Assembly: GCF_006385875.1 (NCBI RefSeq)
Contig: NZ_VFSU01000030.1
Coordinates: 62,001 to 126,000, forward strand
Source of the DNA: Sandaracinobacter neustonicus
GTDB lineage: Bacteria > Pseudomonadota > Alphaproteobacteria > Sphingomonadales > Sphingomonadaceae
Length of the DNA stretch: 64,000 nucleotides
Direction: 5' to 3'
Part shown: positions 51,882 through 60,070 of the stretch, piece after piece
Layout of the letters: every line of letters begins with the position of its first letter
Position numbering within the stretch: position 1 is the first letter of the stretch
Program-made: the position numbers and the translations under genes
The notes under the pieces: generated by a model
Told to the model about the DNA's origin: nothing
Databases searched by the model: none
What the model saw: only the letters and a program-made list of their open reading frames with translations

Positions 51882-52484
51882 TCACGCCACGAGGCCCTCA
51901 GGGCTGCGGTGCGGGATGCCCGCGATATCCAGAAAATTCGCCAGCAGCCGGTGGCCATGTTCGGTGGCGATGGATTCGGGGTGGAATTGCACCCCGTGCA
52001 GCGGCAGATCGCGGTGTTGCAGGCCCATGATCAGGCCGTCGGTTTCGGCGGTGATCTCCAGCACCGGCGGCAGGCTGGGGCGATCGACGATCAGGCTGTG
52101 GTAGCGGGTGGCGGTGAAGGGGGAGGGCAGCCCCGCGAACACCGATTTGCCCTGATGGTAGATGGGGCTGGTCTTGCCATGCATCTGCGTCGGCGCGCGC
52201 ACCACCCGGCCCTGAAACACCTGCCCCAGCGCCTGATGGCCAAGGCAGACGCCGAACAGCGGCAGGCGGATATCGGCGGCGGCGGCGATCAGATCGAGGC
52301 AGATGCCCGCTTCGTTGGGCGTGCACGGCCCCGGCGACAGCAGCACCGCATCCGGCTTCAGCGCCAGCGCCTGCTGCACAGAGAGCGCGTCGTTGCGGAC
52401 CACCTCCACCTCCGGCCCCAGTTCCATCAGATAATGGACGAGGTTGAAGGTGAAGCTGTCGTAATTGTCGATGACGAGGATCAT
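51882..52484 (-). CDS. trpG: Anthranilate synthase component II (glutamine amidotransferase)
   Basis: A 200-residue class I amidotransferase. [17 protein letters not shown] start, oxyanion [14 protein letters not shown], nucleophile Cys in [14 protein letters not shown], and the His-Glu pair in [15 protein letters not shown]. It supplies ammonia to TrpE (or to PabB, as this subunit is often shared). Its ATG overlaps the tpiA stop (ATGA). No trpE or pabB is in the window. Confidence 0.95.
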   Translation of the reverse strand: MILVIDNYDSFTFNLVHYLMELGPEVEVVRNDALSVQQALALKPDAVLLSPGPCTPNEAGICLDLIAAAADIRLPLFGVCLGHQALGQVFQGRVVRAPTQMHGKTSPIYHQGKSVFAGLPSPFTATRYHSLIVDRPSLPPVLEITAETDGLIMGLQHRDLPLHGVQFHPESIATEHGHRLLANFLDIAGIPHRSPEGLVA

Positions 52485-53188
52485 GCCGCGCCTGCTGCTA
52501 TTCCCAGAAAATCCGCCGCCTTCAGGCTGGCCCCGCCCACCAGCGCACCATCCACATGCGGCACCGCCAGCAGTTCCGCCGCGTTGGAGGGCTTCACCGA
52601 GCCACCGTAAAGGATTTTCACGCCCGGCCCCACCACCGCGCGGATCGCGGCATGCACTTCCGCGACTTGCGCCACCGTGGGCGTCAGGCCCGTGCCGATG
52701 GCCCAGACGGGTTCATAGGCGATCACCAGCGCGGCCAGACCTTCCGGCACGGAACCGGCCAGCTGCCGCTCGATCAACACCAGCGCTTCGCCTGCCTCGC
52801 GCTCTGCCAGCGTTTCGCCGATGCACAGAATGGGCGTCAGCCCTGCGCGGGCCACGGCCTCAGCCTTGGCCTTCACGATAGCGTCGGTCTCGCCATGATC
52901 CGTCCGCCGTTCGGAATGGCCGACGATGATGTGGCTGGCACCCAGATCGGCGAACATTTCCGCCGCAATATCCCCGGTGTGCGCGCCGGATGGCTGCCAG
53001 TGGCAATCCTGCCCGCCCACCTGCACATGGGTTCCGGCCGCGCGCGCTGCGAAAGCGGCCGCCAGCGTGGCGGGCGGGCAGACCAGCAGGTTGCAACCGC
53101 CAAGCACCGGCGCAGCGATCAGCGCCTCCAGCTCGGCAAGGCCTGCCTTCAGGCCGTTCATCTTCCAGTTGCCCGCGATCAGTTTCAC
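52481..53188 (-). CDS. tpiA: Triose-phosphate isomerase
   Basis: A 235-residue TIM. AGNWKMN (Lys) at the N-terminus, [10 protein letters not shown] (electrophilic His), [14 protein letters not shown] (catalytic Glu), and the phosphate-binding [16 protein letters not shown] with [13 protein letters not shown] 53188 starts immediately at [10 protein letters not shown], so the protein is slightly short, but all active-site segments are present. Interconverts DHAP and GAP. It directly overlaps trpG, an unusual neighbour. Confidence 0.95.
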   Translation of the reverse strand: MKLIAGNWKMNGLKAGLAELEALIAAPVLGGCNLLVCPPATLAAAFAARAAGTHVQVGGQDCHWQPSGAHTGDIAAEMFADLGASHIIVGHSERRTDHGETDAIVKAKAEAVARAGLTPILCIGETLAEREAGEALVLIERQLAGSVPEGLAALVIAYEPVWAIGTGLTPTVAQVAEVHAAIRAVVGPGVKILYGGSVKPSNAAELLAVPHVDGALVGGASLKAADFLGIAAGAA

Positions 53189-53281
53189 CCGATGATCCCC
53201 GCTGTTCAGGCCGCCGTTCAGGCGGTGCTCAGCCGACCCTCTAGACAGGGAGGGCCGGAAACGGCAACCCGTGAGTAACTG

Positions 53282-54667
53282 ATGTCTGTATCCCGCTTCT
53301 CCACGGCGCTTGTTGCGCTGGCGATGCTGCTGATCGCGCAGATCCTTGCGCCTGCCGCGCAGGCGCAATCGCTGTTGCGCGATGCAGAGACGGAGCAGTT
53401 CTTCCGCGACATTGGCGAGCCGCTGATGACAGCGGCCGGGCTGGACCCGCGCGCGGTGACGATCAGCCTTGTCGGTTCGCCGGAAATCAACGCCTTCGCG
53501 ACACTGGGGCAGAGCGTTTACTTCTACTCTGGCCTGCTGGTGGCGGCGGACGATGTGCGCGAGGTGCAGGGCGTGCTGGCGCACGAACTGGGCCATGTCG
53601 CGGGCGGCCATGCCGTGCGCTTCAACGATGGCGTGGCGCCGGCCACCAACATCACGCTGCTGTCTCTGGTGGTGGGGGCGGCCCTGTTGGCGGCGGGCGC
53701 GGGCGACGCCGGGATAGCGGCAATGATGGCCGGGCAGCAGGCGGCGCAGGGCAAGTTTCTGGCCTTCAGCCGCGAACAGGAAAGCCGCACCGATCAGGCG
53801 GGCGCGCAGTTCCTGCAGAAGGCCGGGGTGGATGGCTCCGGCATGATCACCTTCTTCAAGGAATTGCAGGGCAATGAATATCGCCTCGCGATCCCGCAGG
53901 ACAACAGCTACAACCGCACGCACCCGCTGTCCGGCGAGCGGATCGCCGCGCTGGAGCATGTGCTGCAGCAATCGCCTTACTGGAAGAAGGGCGCGGACCC
54001 GGTTCTGCAGGCGCGATACCAGCGGATTCGCGGCAAGCTGATCGGCTATGTCTCTGAACCGAAGGACACGTTGAAGGCCTATCCTTTGAGCGATACCTCC
54101 CCTGCGGCGCGGGTGGCGCGGGCCTATGCCTTCCACAAGCTGGCCGAGCCGGACAAGGCCATCGCCGAACTGGATGCGCTGCTGAAAACCAGCCCGCATG
54201 ACCCCTATCTGCTGGAATTGAAGGGGCAGGTGCAGCTGGAATCCGGCCGGGTGCCGGAAGCGATTCCCCCCTTGCGCGAAGCGGTGGCGCGGTCCAACGG
54301 CAACCCGCTGATCGCCGGGATGCTGGGGCATGCGCTGGTGCAATCCGGCGAGCAGACCGGCGACAAGGCCAGTTTCGATGAAGCGGAAAAGGTGCTGCGC
54401 GCCGCGCTGGCGCGCGATGGCGACAATCCCTTCGCGTGGATGCAGCTGGAAACCGTGTATGAGCGGCGCGGCGACGAACCCCGGCTGGCGCTCGCGACGG
54501 CGGAGCGGCTGACGCTGACTGACGGCGACCCGAGGGCGGCGCTGAGCGCGGCGCAGACCGCCTCGCACGGGCTGGAGCAGGGCACGCCGGAATGGATTCG
54601 TGCGCAGGATATCGTGCAATTGCAGCGCAACCGGCAGCAGGACATGAAGAAGGGCAATCGACGTTGA
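53282..54667 (+). CDS. M48-family metalloprotease with TPR repeats (BepA-like)
   Basis: A 461-residue periplasmic protease/chaperone. Signal peptide ([20 protein letters not shown]), the M48 domain with zinc motif [14 protein letters not shown] and the third ligand in [14 protein letters not shown], then TPR-like helices from ~residue 290 ([49 protein letters not shown]). The architecture matches BepA/YfgC, which assembles or degrades outer-membrane proteins. Overlaps the DsbA-like gene by four bases (TTGA), suggesting a functional pair. Confidence 0.9.
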   Translation: MSVSRFSTALVALAMLLIAQILAPAAQAQSLLRDAETEQFFRDIGEPLMTAAGLDPRAVTISLVGSPEINAFATLGQSVYFYSGLLVAADDVREVQGVLAHELGHVAGGHAVRFNDGVAPATNITLLSLVVGAALLAAGAGDAGIAAMMAGQQAAQGKFLAFSREQESRTDQAGAQFLQKAGVDGSGMITFFKELQGNEYRLAIPQDNSYNRTHPLSGERIAALEHVLQQSPYWKKGADPVLQARYQRIRGKLIGYVSEPKDTLKAYPLSDTSPAARVARAYAFHKLAEPDKAIAELDALLKTSPHDPYLLELKGQVQLESGRVPEAIPPLREAVARSNGNPLIAGMLGHALVQSGEQTGDKASFDEAEKVLRAALARDGDNPFAWMQLETVYERRGDEPRLALATAERLTLTDGDPRAALSAAQTASHGLEQGTPEWIRAQDIVQLQRNRQQDMKKGNRR

Positions 54668-55521
54668 CTGAGGGTGTAGAGAGCGTGGTTCAGGAAGCTG
54701 GCGTAGAGGCTCCGGCCGGCGCGGAAACGCCGTCCGCCATGGCCCGCATCCGGGCCGCGCTGATCCCGCCGACGGCGGCGCACTGGGGCTGGTGGGCGGC
54801 GGGCCTCGGCATGGGCCTGACCATCGCCTCCGTCGCTGTGCTGCTGGCCGGGCGCGCGGGCGTTGCCCCCGTGCCCACCGGCGGCAAGGCGCTGGAACTG
54901 GCGGTGAAAGACGCCATCCTCGCCAACCCGGAGGTGATCCCCGAAGCCATCAACCGGCTGCAGCAACGCGAAGTGGAAAAGCTGCTCGCCTCCAACCGCG
55001 AAGCCATCGAAACCCCCTTCGCCGGGGCGTGGACGGGCGCGAAAGACGGCGATGTCGTGCTGGTGGAATTCTTCGATTACAACTGCCCCTATTGCCGCCA
55101 GTCCGTCGCCGACGTGGAGCGGCTGCTGGCCGAAGACCCGAAGCTGAAAGTGGTGTGGCGCGACATGCCCGTGCTGGGGCCGGACAGCGAGCATTTCGCC
55201 CGCGCCAGCCTCTCCGCCGCGGAACAGGGGCGCTATCGCGGCTTCTACAATAGCGTGTTCAAAGGGCAGGGCGCGCTGAATCAGGAACGGTTGATCCGCA
55301 CCGTGCGCGCGGCAGGCATGAACGAAGCCAAGGTCGCGACAGACCTGAACAGCAAGGCGATCGAAGCGGAAATCCAGAAGAATCTGGACCTTGGTCGCGC
55401 GCTGGGGCTGACGGGCACGCCCTCTTATGTGATCGGCAATCGCATCATCTCCGGCGCGGCGGGATATGAGGAGCTGAAGAAGGCCGTGGAAGACGCGCGG
55501 AAGGCGAACGACGCGGCTTAG
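54664..55521 (+). CDS. DsbA-like thiol oxidoreductase (thioredoxin-fold, CPYC)
   Basis: A 285-residue protein. N-terminal cytoplasmic segment, one TM helix ([21 protein letters not shown], ~residues 40-60), then a periplasmic thioredoxin domain with [25 protein letters not shown] (active CPYC) and the cis-Pro loop [15 protein letters not shown]. Typical of ScsC/BdbD/Com1-type disulfide enzymes. TTG 54664 overlaps the M48 stop. It probably forms or repairs disulfides in envelope proteins, possibly those handled by its neighbour. Confidence 0.92.
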   Translation: MTEGVESVVQEAGVEAPAGAETPSAMARIRAALIPPTAAHWGWWAAGLGMGLTIASVAVLLAGRAGVAPVPTGGKALELAVKDAILANPEVIPEAINRLQQREVEKLLASNREAIETPFAGAWTGAKDGDVVLVEFFDYNCPYCRQSVADVERLLAEDPKLKVVWRDMPVLGPDSEHFARASLSAAEQGRYRGFYNSVFKGQGALNQERLIRTVRAAGMNEAKVATDLNSKAIEAEIQKNLDLGRALGLTGTPSYVIGNRIISGAAGYEELKKAVEDARKANDAA

Positions 55522-55978
55522 TTGGGGGTGGGTAGGGGGTTTTGCCTCCGGCGGGCAGGGAAATGATTTCCCTGCACCCTCAAAATTGGTGTTGAGGACC
55601 AACTCCAACGCCGTTGGAGTAATCAGATTCGATTGCCTGCGGCGCTACGTGGCCCTCTCCCCCTGCAAGGGGGAGAGTTGGAGAGGGGGTGTCACCGCCG
55701 GGCCTGATCCAACGACATCACAACACGCGCAACGAAATGCGCCGCAGGCAATAAACCCCACCCTCGCACCAGCGGTTGGCCCCCACCCCAACCCCTCCCC
55801 TAAAGGAGGAGGGGCTAAAAACGTCGGGGGTGCGAGCGGCGTCACGCCCCTGCCGGGGGTGAAGGGGCAGAGCCCCTTCAATTCAACGCCAGTCGCCAGC
55901 CCGCAGCATCCGACAGGCCTGTCCTACATAGGCATTTAAATATACCAAATTGGTCATTTCATTCAAAAGGAGTGACCA
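55522..55978. repeat. Composite intergenic repeat after the DsbA-like gene
   Basis: CAGGGAAATGATTTCCCTG at 55556-55574, CACCCTCAAAATTGG, ATTGCCTGCGGCGCTACG (~55632), CTCTCCCCCTGCAAGGGGG block (~55656-55690), the CCCAACCCCTCCCCTAAAGG block (~55787-55812) and the GC-rich repeat at 55825-55885. Nearly identical in order and sequence to 27487-27822. The last 100 bases are AT-richer and lead the lipoprotein gene. No other gene. Confidence 0.75.
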
Positions 55979-55980
55979 AT
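55949..55980 (+). promoter_or_regulatory. Palindrome enclosing the ribosome site of the lipoprotein gene
   Basis: ATTGGTCA (55949-55956) pairs with TGACCAAT (55973-55980). The 16-base loop contains AAAAGGAG, and the right arm covers the first two bases of the ATG. It may work as an RNA switch or as a repressor site. Confidence 0.5.
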
Positions 55981-56389
55981 GCGAGTTATTTACCTTCCTG
56001 CCCTCGCAGCCTTGGCCGGCTGCGCCACGCTTCCGGCCCCATCGTTGCAGCCCGGTGCTGCGGACATCCGCCTGTCTGTCGCGGCGGCGGAGGCCGGGCT
56101 TCGGCAGCTTGTGCTGGATGTGCAGGATCCGGCTGCGACTGCGGATTACACGGGCGTCGCGGCGGCGCTGGATGTGGCGCGGGTGACGGTTGCGACTCAG
56201 GCGCTGCTGGGGGCTGAGGATTTCACGCCTGCGCTGGCTGCCGAGCGGGCCTTGCTGGGCGTGACGCTGAAGGTCTGCGCAGACGGGGTGGCGGCGATGC
56301 AGGCCGCGCCGCAAGATGCCGGGACGTTCGCGCGCGGGGCGTTTGGGTTTACCTGTCTGGTGCCGCTGTCGTTGTTTGCGGTGCGGTAG
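55979..56389 (+). CDS. Small putative lipoprotein
   Basis: A 136-residue protein starting MRVIYLPALAALAGCATLPA: a short signal peptide with lipobox LAGC, so likely a lipoprotein (Cys at residue 15). The mature part is helical and Ala-rich (VAAAEAGLRQLVLDVQDPAATAD), with two further cysteines (VCADGVAA, FTCLVPL). No family is recognised. A good AAAAGGAG precedes the ATG inside a palindrome. It is convergent with the M13 peptidase gene, and a perfect 28-base palindrome separates their ends. Confidence 0.7.
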   Translation: MRVIYLPALAALAGCATLPAPSLQPGAADIRLSVAAAEAGLRQLVLDVQDPAATADYTGVAAALDVARVTVATQALLGAEDFTPALAAERALLGVTLKVCADGVAAMQAAPQDAGTFARGAFGFTCLVPLSLFAVR

Positions 56390-56424
56390 GGCACGCGGCC
56401 GACAGTTAAGCCGCTATGGGTGTT

Positions 56425-56452
56425 ACAGGACGCCGGCGCGCCGGCGTCCTGT
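56425..56452. terminator. Bidirectional terminator between convergent genes
   Basis: A perfect 28-base palindrome, arms ACAGGACGCCGGCG / CGCCGGCGTCCTGT without a separate loop, placed 36 bases after the lipoprotein stop and 14 bases after the M13 gene stop on the other strand. There is no strong T-run; assignment is from symmetry and position. Confidence 0.6.
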
Positions 56453-56465
56453 CCTCAAACGCAAC

Positions 56466-58511
56466 TTACCAGATCGAGACGCGGTCCTCGGGTGGGAGAT
56501 AGAGCTTGTCCCCGGGCTTCACGTCGAACGCTTTATAGAAATCCGGGATGTTGCGGAGCACGCCGTTGACCCGGTAGCGGGCGGGGGCGTGCGGATCTGA
56601 TGCAGCTTCGCGCAATTCGAAATCTGGCCGGGCTTTCGACATGAAGGCTTGCGCCCAGCCCATGAAAAACCGCTGCTCGCCCGTCAGACCGTCGATCAGC
56701 GGTGCGGGCTTGCCGTTCAGCGATGCCCGATAGGCCTGCAGCGCGATGCTGACGCCGTTCAGGTCGCCAATATTTTCCCCAAGGGTGAAGCCGCCGTTCA
56801 CCATCACGCCGTTGCCGACGGGAAAGCCGTTGTATTGCTCGGCGAGCCGCTGCGTTCTCGTCCGGAATTGGCGTTGTTCTTCTGGTGTCCACCATTCGTT
56901 CATGGTGCCGGTTTCATCGAACATGCGCCCCTGATCGTCGAAGCCGTGGCCGATTTCATGGCCGATGATGGCGCCGATCCCGCCATAGATTGCAGCATCG
57001 TCCATGCTGCTGTCGAAGAATGGTGGTTGCAGGATCGCGGCGGGAAACGTGATCACGTTCAGCAGCGGGTTGTAGGACGCATTCACGGTTTGCGGGGCCA
57101 TCGTCCATTCGATGCGATCCACCGGCCCTGTCAGGCTTTGAACCTTGCGAGCGAATTCATGTTCGCGTAGCCGCATGACATTCCCGACAAGGTCTTTGGC
57201 GTCCACTGTCACGCCGTCGTAGCCGCGCCATTTGTCCGGATAGCCGATCATGGGGCGGAAGGTGTCGATCTTCCGAAGCGCTTTCGCCTTCGTCTGCTCG
57301 CTCATCCAGCTTGAGGTGATCACCTTGCGGTAGGATTGCAGTAGGCGCTCGACGATGCTCAGCATATGCGCCTTCTCGTCAGCGGAGAAATAGCGCTCTG
57401 CATAGAGCCGCCCGCCAGTGAAGGGCATTAGGCTGTTCGTGAGTTCGACGATCTTCTTCCACTGCTCCTTTGGTTGATCCAGCCCTTGCATCACCTTGCC
57501 GTGGAAGGAGAAATGCGCATCCTCAGCGGCCGTGCCAAGAAACGGAGCGTAGCTGTCCAGCAGGCGCCATTTGAAATAGTCTTTCCAGACATCCAGCGGC
57601 ACCGTGGAAACGAGCTTCGACAGTTCCGTCAGATACTCCGGCTGCCCGGCGACGAAGAACGCCTCTTGCGGAACGGAGCCGGCTTCCAGAAGGGCGTCCC
57701 AGTTGATCTCCGGCGCCCAGCCGGCGAGGGATTTGCGGGCCGGATTGTAGAGCCGGGAGATGTCGCGATTGTCTTCCTTGCTCCGGTGCCCGCGTGCGAG
57801 CGCAGTTTCCAGCGCGAGAATGTCGTCCACCGCCGAAGCGGCCGACTTTGGATAGGCCTGTGTCAGAAGCCTTTCCATATAGGCGCGATAGGCGGCCCTC
57901 TTGGACTTCATGTCCTCCGCGTCGGAGAGGTAGAAATCCCGATCTGGCAGGCCCAGCCCGCCTTGAAACAGGAACATGGCGTAACGAGAGGGCTGCGCGA
58001 AATCGGGAACAATCAGCACTTCGATTGGCCCGCCGGTGCCGAGGCTCGCCGCCCGCAACATGTAACGCGCCAGATCGCGCTTGTTTTGGATCGCGTCGAT
58101 ACGCGCGAGTTCCGCACGGAGCGGTTCGATCGCGCGCGTGTCACGCAGCGCCTTGTCATTGCCCGATTGCACCAGCCTCGCGAGGCGGCCGACATCGCCA
58201 TTCTGCGCCGATGAGGCAGGGTCAAGGCCCGCGACGATGTCGAACATGGCCTTGTTGGCGCGTTCCTGAAGAATCTCGAACGTGCCGTAGGTTCCCCGGT
58301 CTGGCGGGATATCCGTGGTCTTCAGCCAGTGGCCGTTGACGTAGCTGAAGAAATCGTCGCCGGGCCGGATCGCGGGATCCATATGGTCGATGGCGATGCC
58401 GGATTTGCGGGACAGTGCTGCATGGGCCTCGTCCTGCCCGGATGCCGCTGCGGAAAGTGGCATCAGCAGCAACAGGGCCGCGGCGTGCAGGCGGATGGAT
58501 GCGGGCTTCAT
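56466..58511 (-). CDS. M13-family zinc metallopeptidase (neprilysin/PepO type), exported
   Basis: A 681-residue peptidase. Signal peptide (MKPASIRLHAAALLLLMPLS then AAASG), N-terminal M13 region (MDPAIRPGDDFFSYVNGHWLK is the family opening), catalytic NASYNPLLNVITFPAAILQPPFF, zinc motif IIGHEIGHGFDDQGR (HExxH), third ligand in LGENIGDLNGVSIALQAY, and C-terminal VNGVLRNIPDFYKAFDVKPGDKLY. It cuts peptides in the periplasm. Its ATG overlaps the stop of the alpha/beta hydrolase gene (ATGA), making it the last gene of the sigma-FecR-receptor operon. Confidence 0.93.
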   Translation of the reverse strand: MKPASIRLHAAALLLLMPLSAAASGQDEAHAALSRKSGIAIDHMDPAIRPGDDFFSYVNGHWLKTTDIPPDRGTYGTFEILQERANKAMFDIVAGLDPASSAQNGDVGRLARLVQSGNDKALRDTRAIEPLRAELARIDAIQNKRDLARYMLRAASLGTGGPIEVLIVPDFAQPSRYAMFLFQGGLGLPDRDFYLSDAEDMKSKRAAYRAYMERLLTQAYPKSAASAVDDILALETALARGHRSKEDNRDISRLYNPARKSLAGWAPEINWDALLEAGSVPQEAFFVAGQPEYLTELSKLVSTVPLDVWKDYFKWRLLDSYAPFLGTAAEDAHFSFHGKVMQGLDQPKEQWKKIVELTNSLMPFTGGRLYAERYFSADEKAHMLSIVERLLQSYRKVITSSWMSEQTKAKALRKIDTFRPMIGYPDKWRGYDGVTVDAKDLVGNVMRLREHEFARKVQSLTGPVDRIEWTMAPQTVNASYNPLLNVITFPAAILQPPFFDSSMDDAAIYGGIGAIIGHEIGHGFDDQGRMFDETGTMNEWWTPEEQRQFRTRTQRLAEQYNGFPVGNGVMVNGGFTLGENIGDLNGVSIALQAYRASLNGKPAPLIDGLTGEQRFFMGWAQAFMSKARPDFELREAASDPHAPARYRVNGVLRNIPDFYKAFDVKPGDKLYLPPEDRVSIW

Positions 58512-60070
58512 CCGGCGTCCTTTTCGGTTGTGGAGGCTGGCGCTTCGGAGGCAGCGGCGGGGCCGCGCGACTGAAAGACGACATCGTTCCAATGTTCCGG
58601 CGGTTTCCAGTCGCTCTTGCCGGATAGCAGCGACGCTTCGAGGAAGGAGCTTACGCTGCTATTGACGATCTTCCGGATGTGGGCCGCGTCGATGCTGCCG
58701 CCGCTTCCCTTCATGCGCCACAGCCGGGAAAAAAGGCCGATATCGGAGAAATCCGCGTGGCGTGTGTCTTTCACCTTCATCCAATAGTGCCAGCCCCCCG
58801 GGCGATCGAACAGGGCGAGGCCCATATTGTTGTCTGCCCCGTTCAAAACCAGCATGGGCTGTTGCGGCGCGGGCCTGTCCAGCAGGTCCACGAAGAAGCC
58901 GTCCAGATCGGCCACCGCCTTGCAGCGGCTGTCGACGCCGCAGGTGGCCACCGCGGCGATACCCCCGAACGACATGCCTGTGACTGCCGTGTGATCGAGA
59001 TCGAGCCGGTCCTTGAATTGCGACGGCAGGATGCCCGCCTGCAACTGGCCGAGTTGATCGAGCACGAACCGCTGATCGCCTTCCCAGATATCCAGCCCGA
59101 AGCGTTCGATCGCGCGATCGAGCGGGCGGGCGTTCATCAGCCGCTGCATGCCTTCGGCGATGACCGCTGGATCATTGCTCGCCAGAATCCGTTCGGCTTC
59201 CGCCGTGACTTGTGCATTCGGCGGCGGTTCGCCGCCCTGATAGGCCTGAACCTCGACGAGTTTCAATTCGCCATCCGGAAAGCGATTGGCGGCGCTTCCA
59301 TAAGTGTGATTCACCGAAAAGACGACGAAGCCACGGCTGGCCAGTTCCTCCACGAGAGACAGATGGAGATCCGGATGAACGCCGAGGCCGTGGGAAAAGA
59401 TCACCACGGGAAAGCTCTGGTGATCGCTCGCCAGCTTCGCGCCGATCCGGCTGTTCGATGGAATTCCCGCCAGATGCGACAGGAAAAAGCGGGTTCCCGG
59501 CAGATTGTTGAGCAGGGAGGCCCCGACAGCGCCCCCCTCCAGCATGACGGGCCGCAGCTTCCCCTCCCGGTTTCCCGGATCGGCCGGATAAAACACCTCC
59601 ACCGTCAGCGCGCGTTTGTCGATCGGCGAAACCGTGTGCAGTTCCGGTCGGTTGGCATCCGTCCAGTGAAACTCGGTATAGCCCACGGGGTATCGCCCGC
59701 TTGGGCGGGGCATTTCGAATAGCGGGAACAAATAGAGCGCCAGACCCGTAACCGCGATGAACGGCAGGGCGATCAACCCTGTCAGCAGTGCGCGCGCATT
59801 GAAGCGGCCCGCGCGTGGCTGCAACTTTCCCTTCGAGGCACGCACCCAGCGGACGATCGCGACGGTCAGGCAGAAGAGGGCCGCCAAGCCGAGGGGCACA
59901 AGTTGCCAGCGCGGCCCGCCAGACAGCAGCGCGGCAAGCAGCAGGATCGACGACAATCCCCACAGCCCGGCCTGCCATGCATATTGGCGCGGGTGTCGGA
60001 TCAACGCATGCAGAATCGCAACAGTGGCGACTGCCACCGCCGCCCAGGCCAGACCATCGGAAACAAGCAT
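58508..60070 (-). CDS. Membrane-anchored alpha/beta hydrolase (PAF-acetylhydrolase-like)
   Basis: A 520-residue protein. Four N-terminal TM helices (residues ~5-115) precede a secreted-side alpha/beta hydrolase: RALTVEVFYPADPG, FPVVIFSHGLGVHPD, nucleophile elbow VTGMSFGGIAA (GxSxG, ~residue 356), and Asp/His late motifs (LVLNGADNNMG; KDTRHADFSD). It resembles platelet-activating-factor acetylhydrolase isoform II-type lipases/esterases. Probably hydrolyses an ester or lipid part of the substrate taken up by the receptor encoded just upstream, whose stop overlaps its start (TGATG). Confidence 0.85.
   Translation of the reverse strand: MLVSDGLAWAAVAVATVAILHALIRHPRQYAWQAGLWGLSSILLLAALLSGGPRWQLVPLGLAALFCLTVAIVRWVRASKGKLQPRAGRFNARALLTGLIALPFIAVTGLALYLFPLFEMPRPSGRYPVGYTEFHWTDANRPELHTVSPIDKRALTVEVFYPADPGNREGKLRPVMLEGGAVGASLLNNLPGTRFFLSHLAGIPSNSRIGAKLASDHQSFPVVIFSHGLGVHPDLHLSLVEELASRGFVVFSVNHTYGSAANRFPDGELKLVEVQAYQGGEPPPNAQVTAEAERILASNDPAVIAEGMQRLMNARPLDRAIERFGLDIWEGDQRFVLDQLGQLQAGILPSQFKDRLDLDHTAVTGMSFGGIAAVATCGVDSRCKAVADLDGFFVDLLDRPAPQQPMLVLNGADNNMGLALFDRPGGWHYWMKVKDTRHADFSDIGLFSRLWRMKGSGGSIDAAHIRKIVNSSVSSFLEASLLSGKSDWKPPEHWNDVVFQSRGPAAASEAPASTTEKDAG

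Noticed and set aside
53189-54619. Upstream extension of tpiA
   Set aside because: Antisense to the M48 peptidase; TIM begins at GTG 53188 with [10 protein letters not shown].
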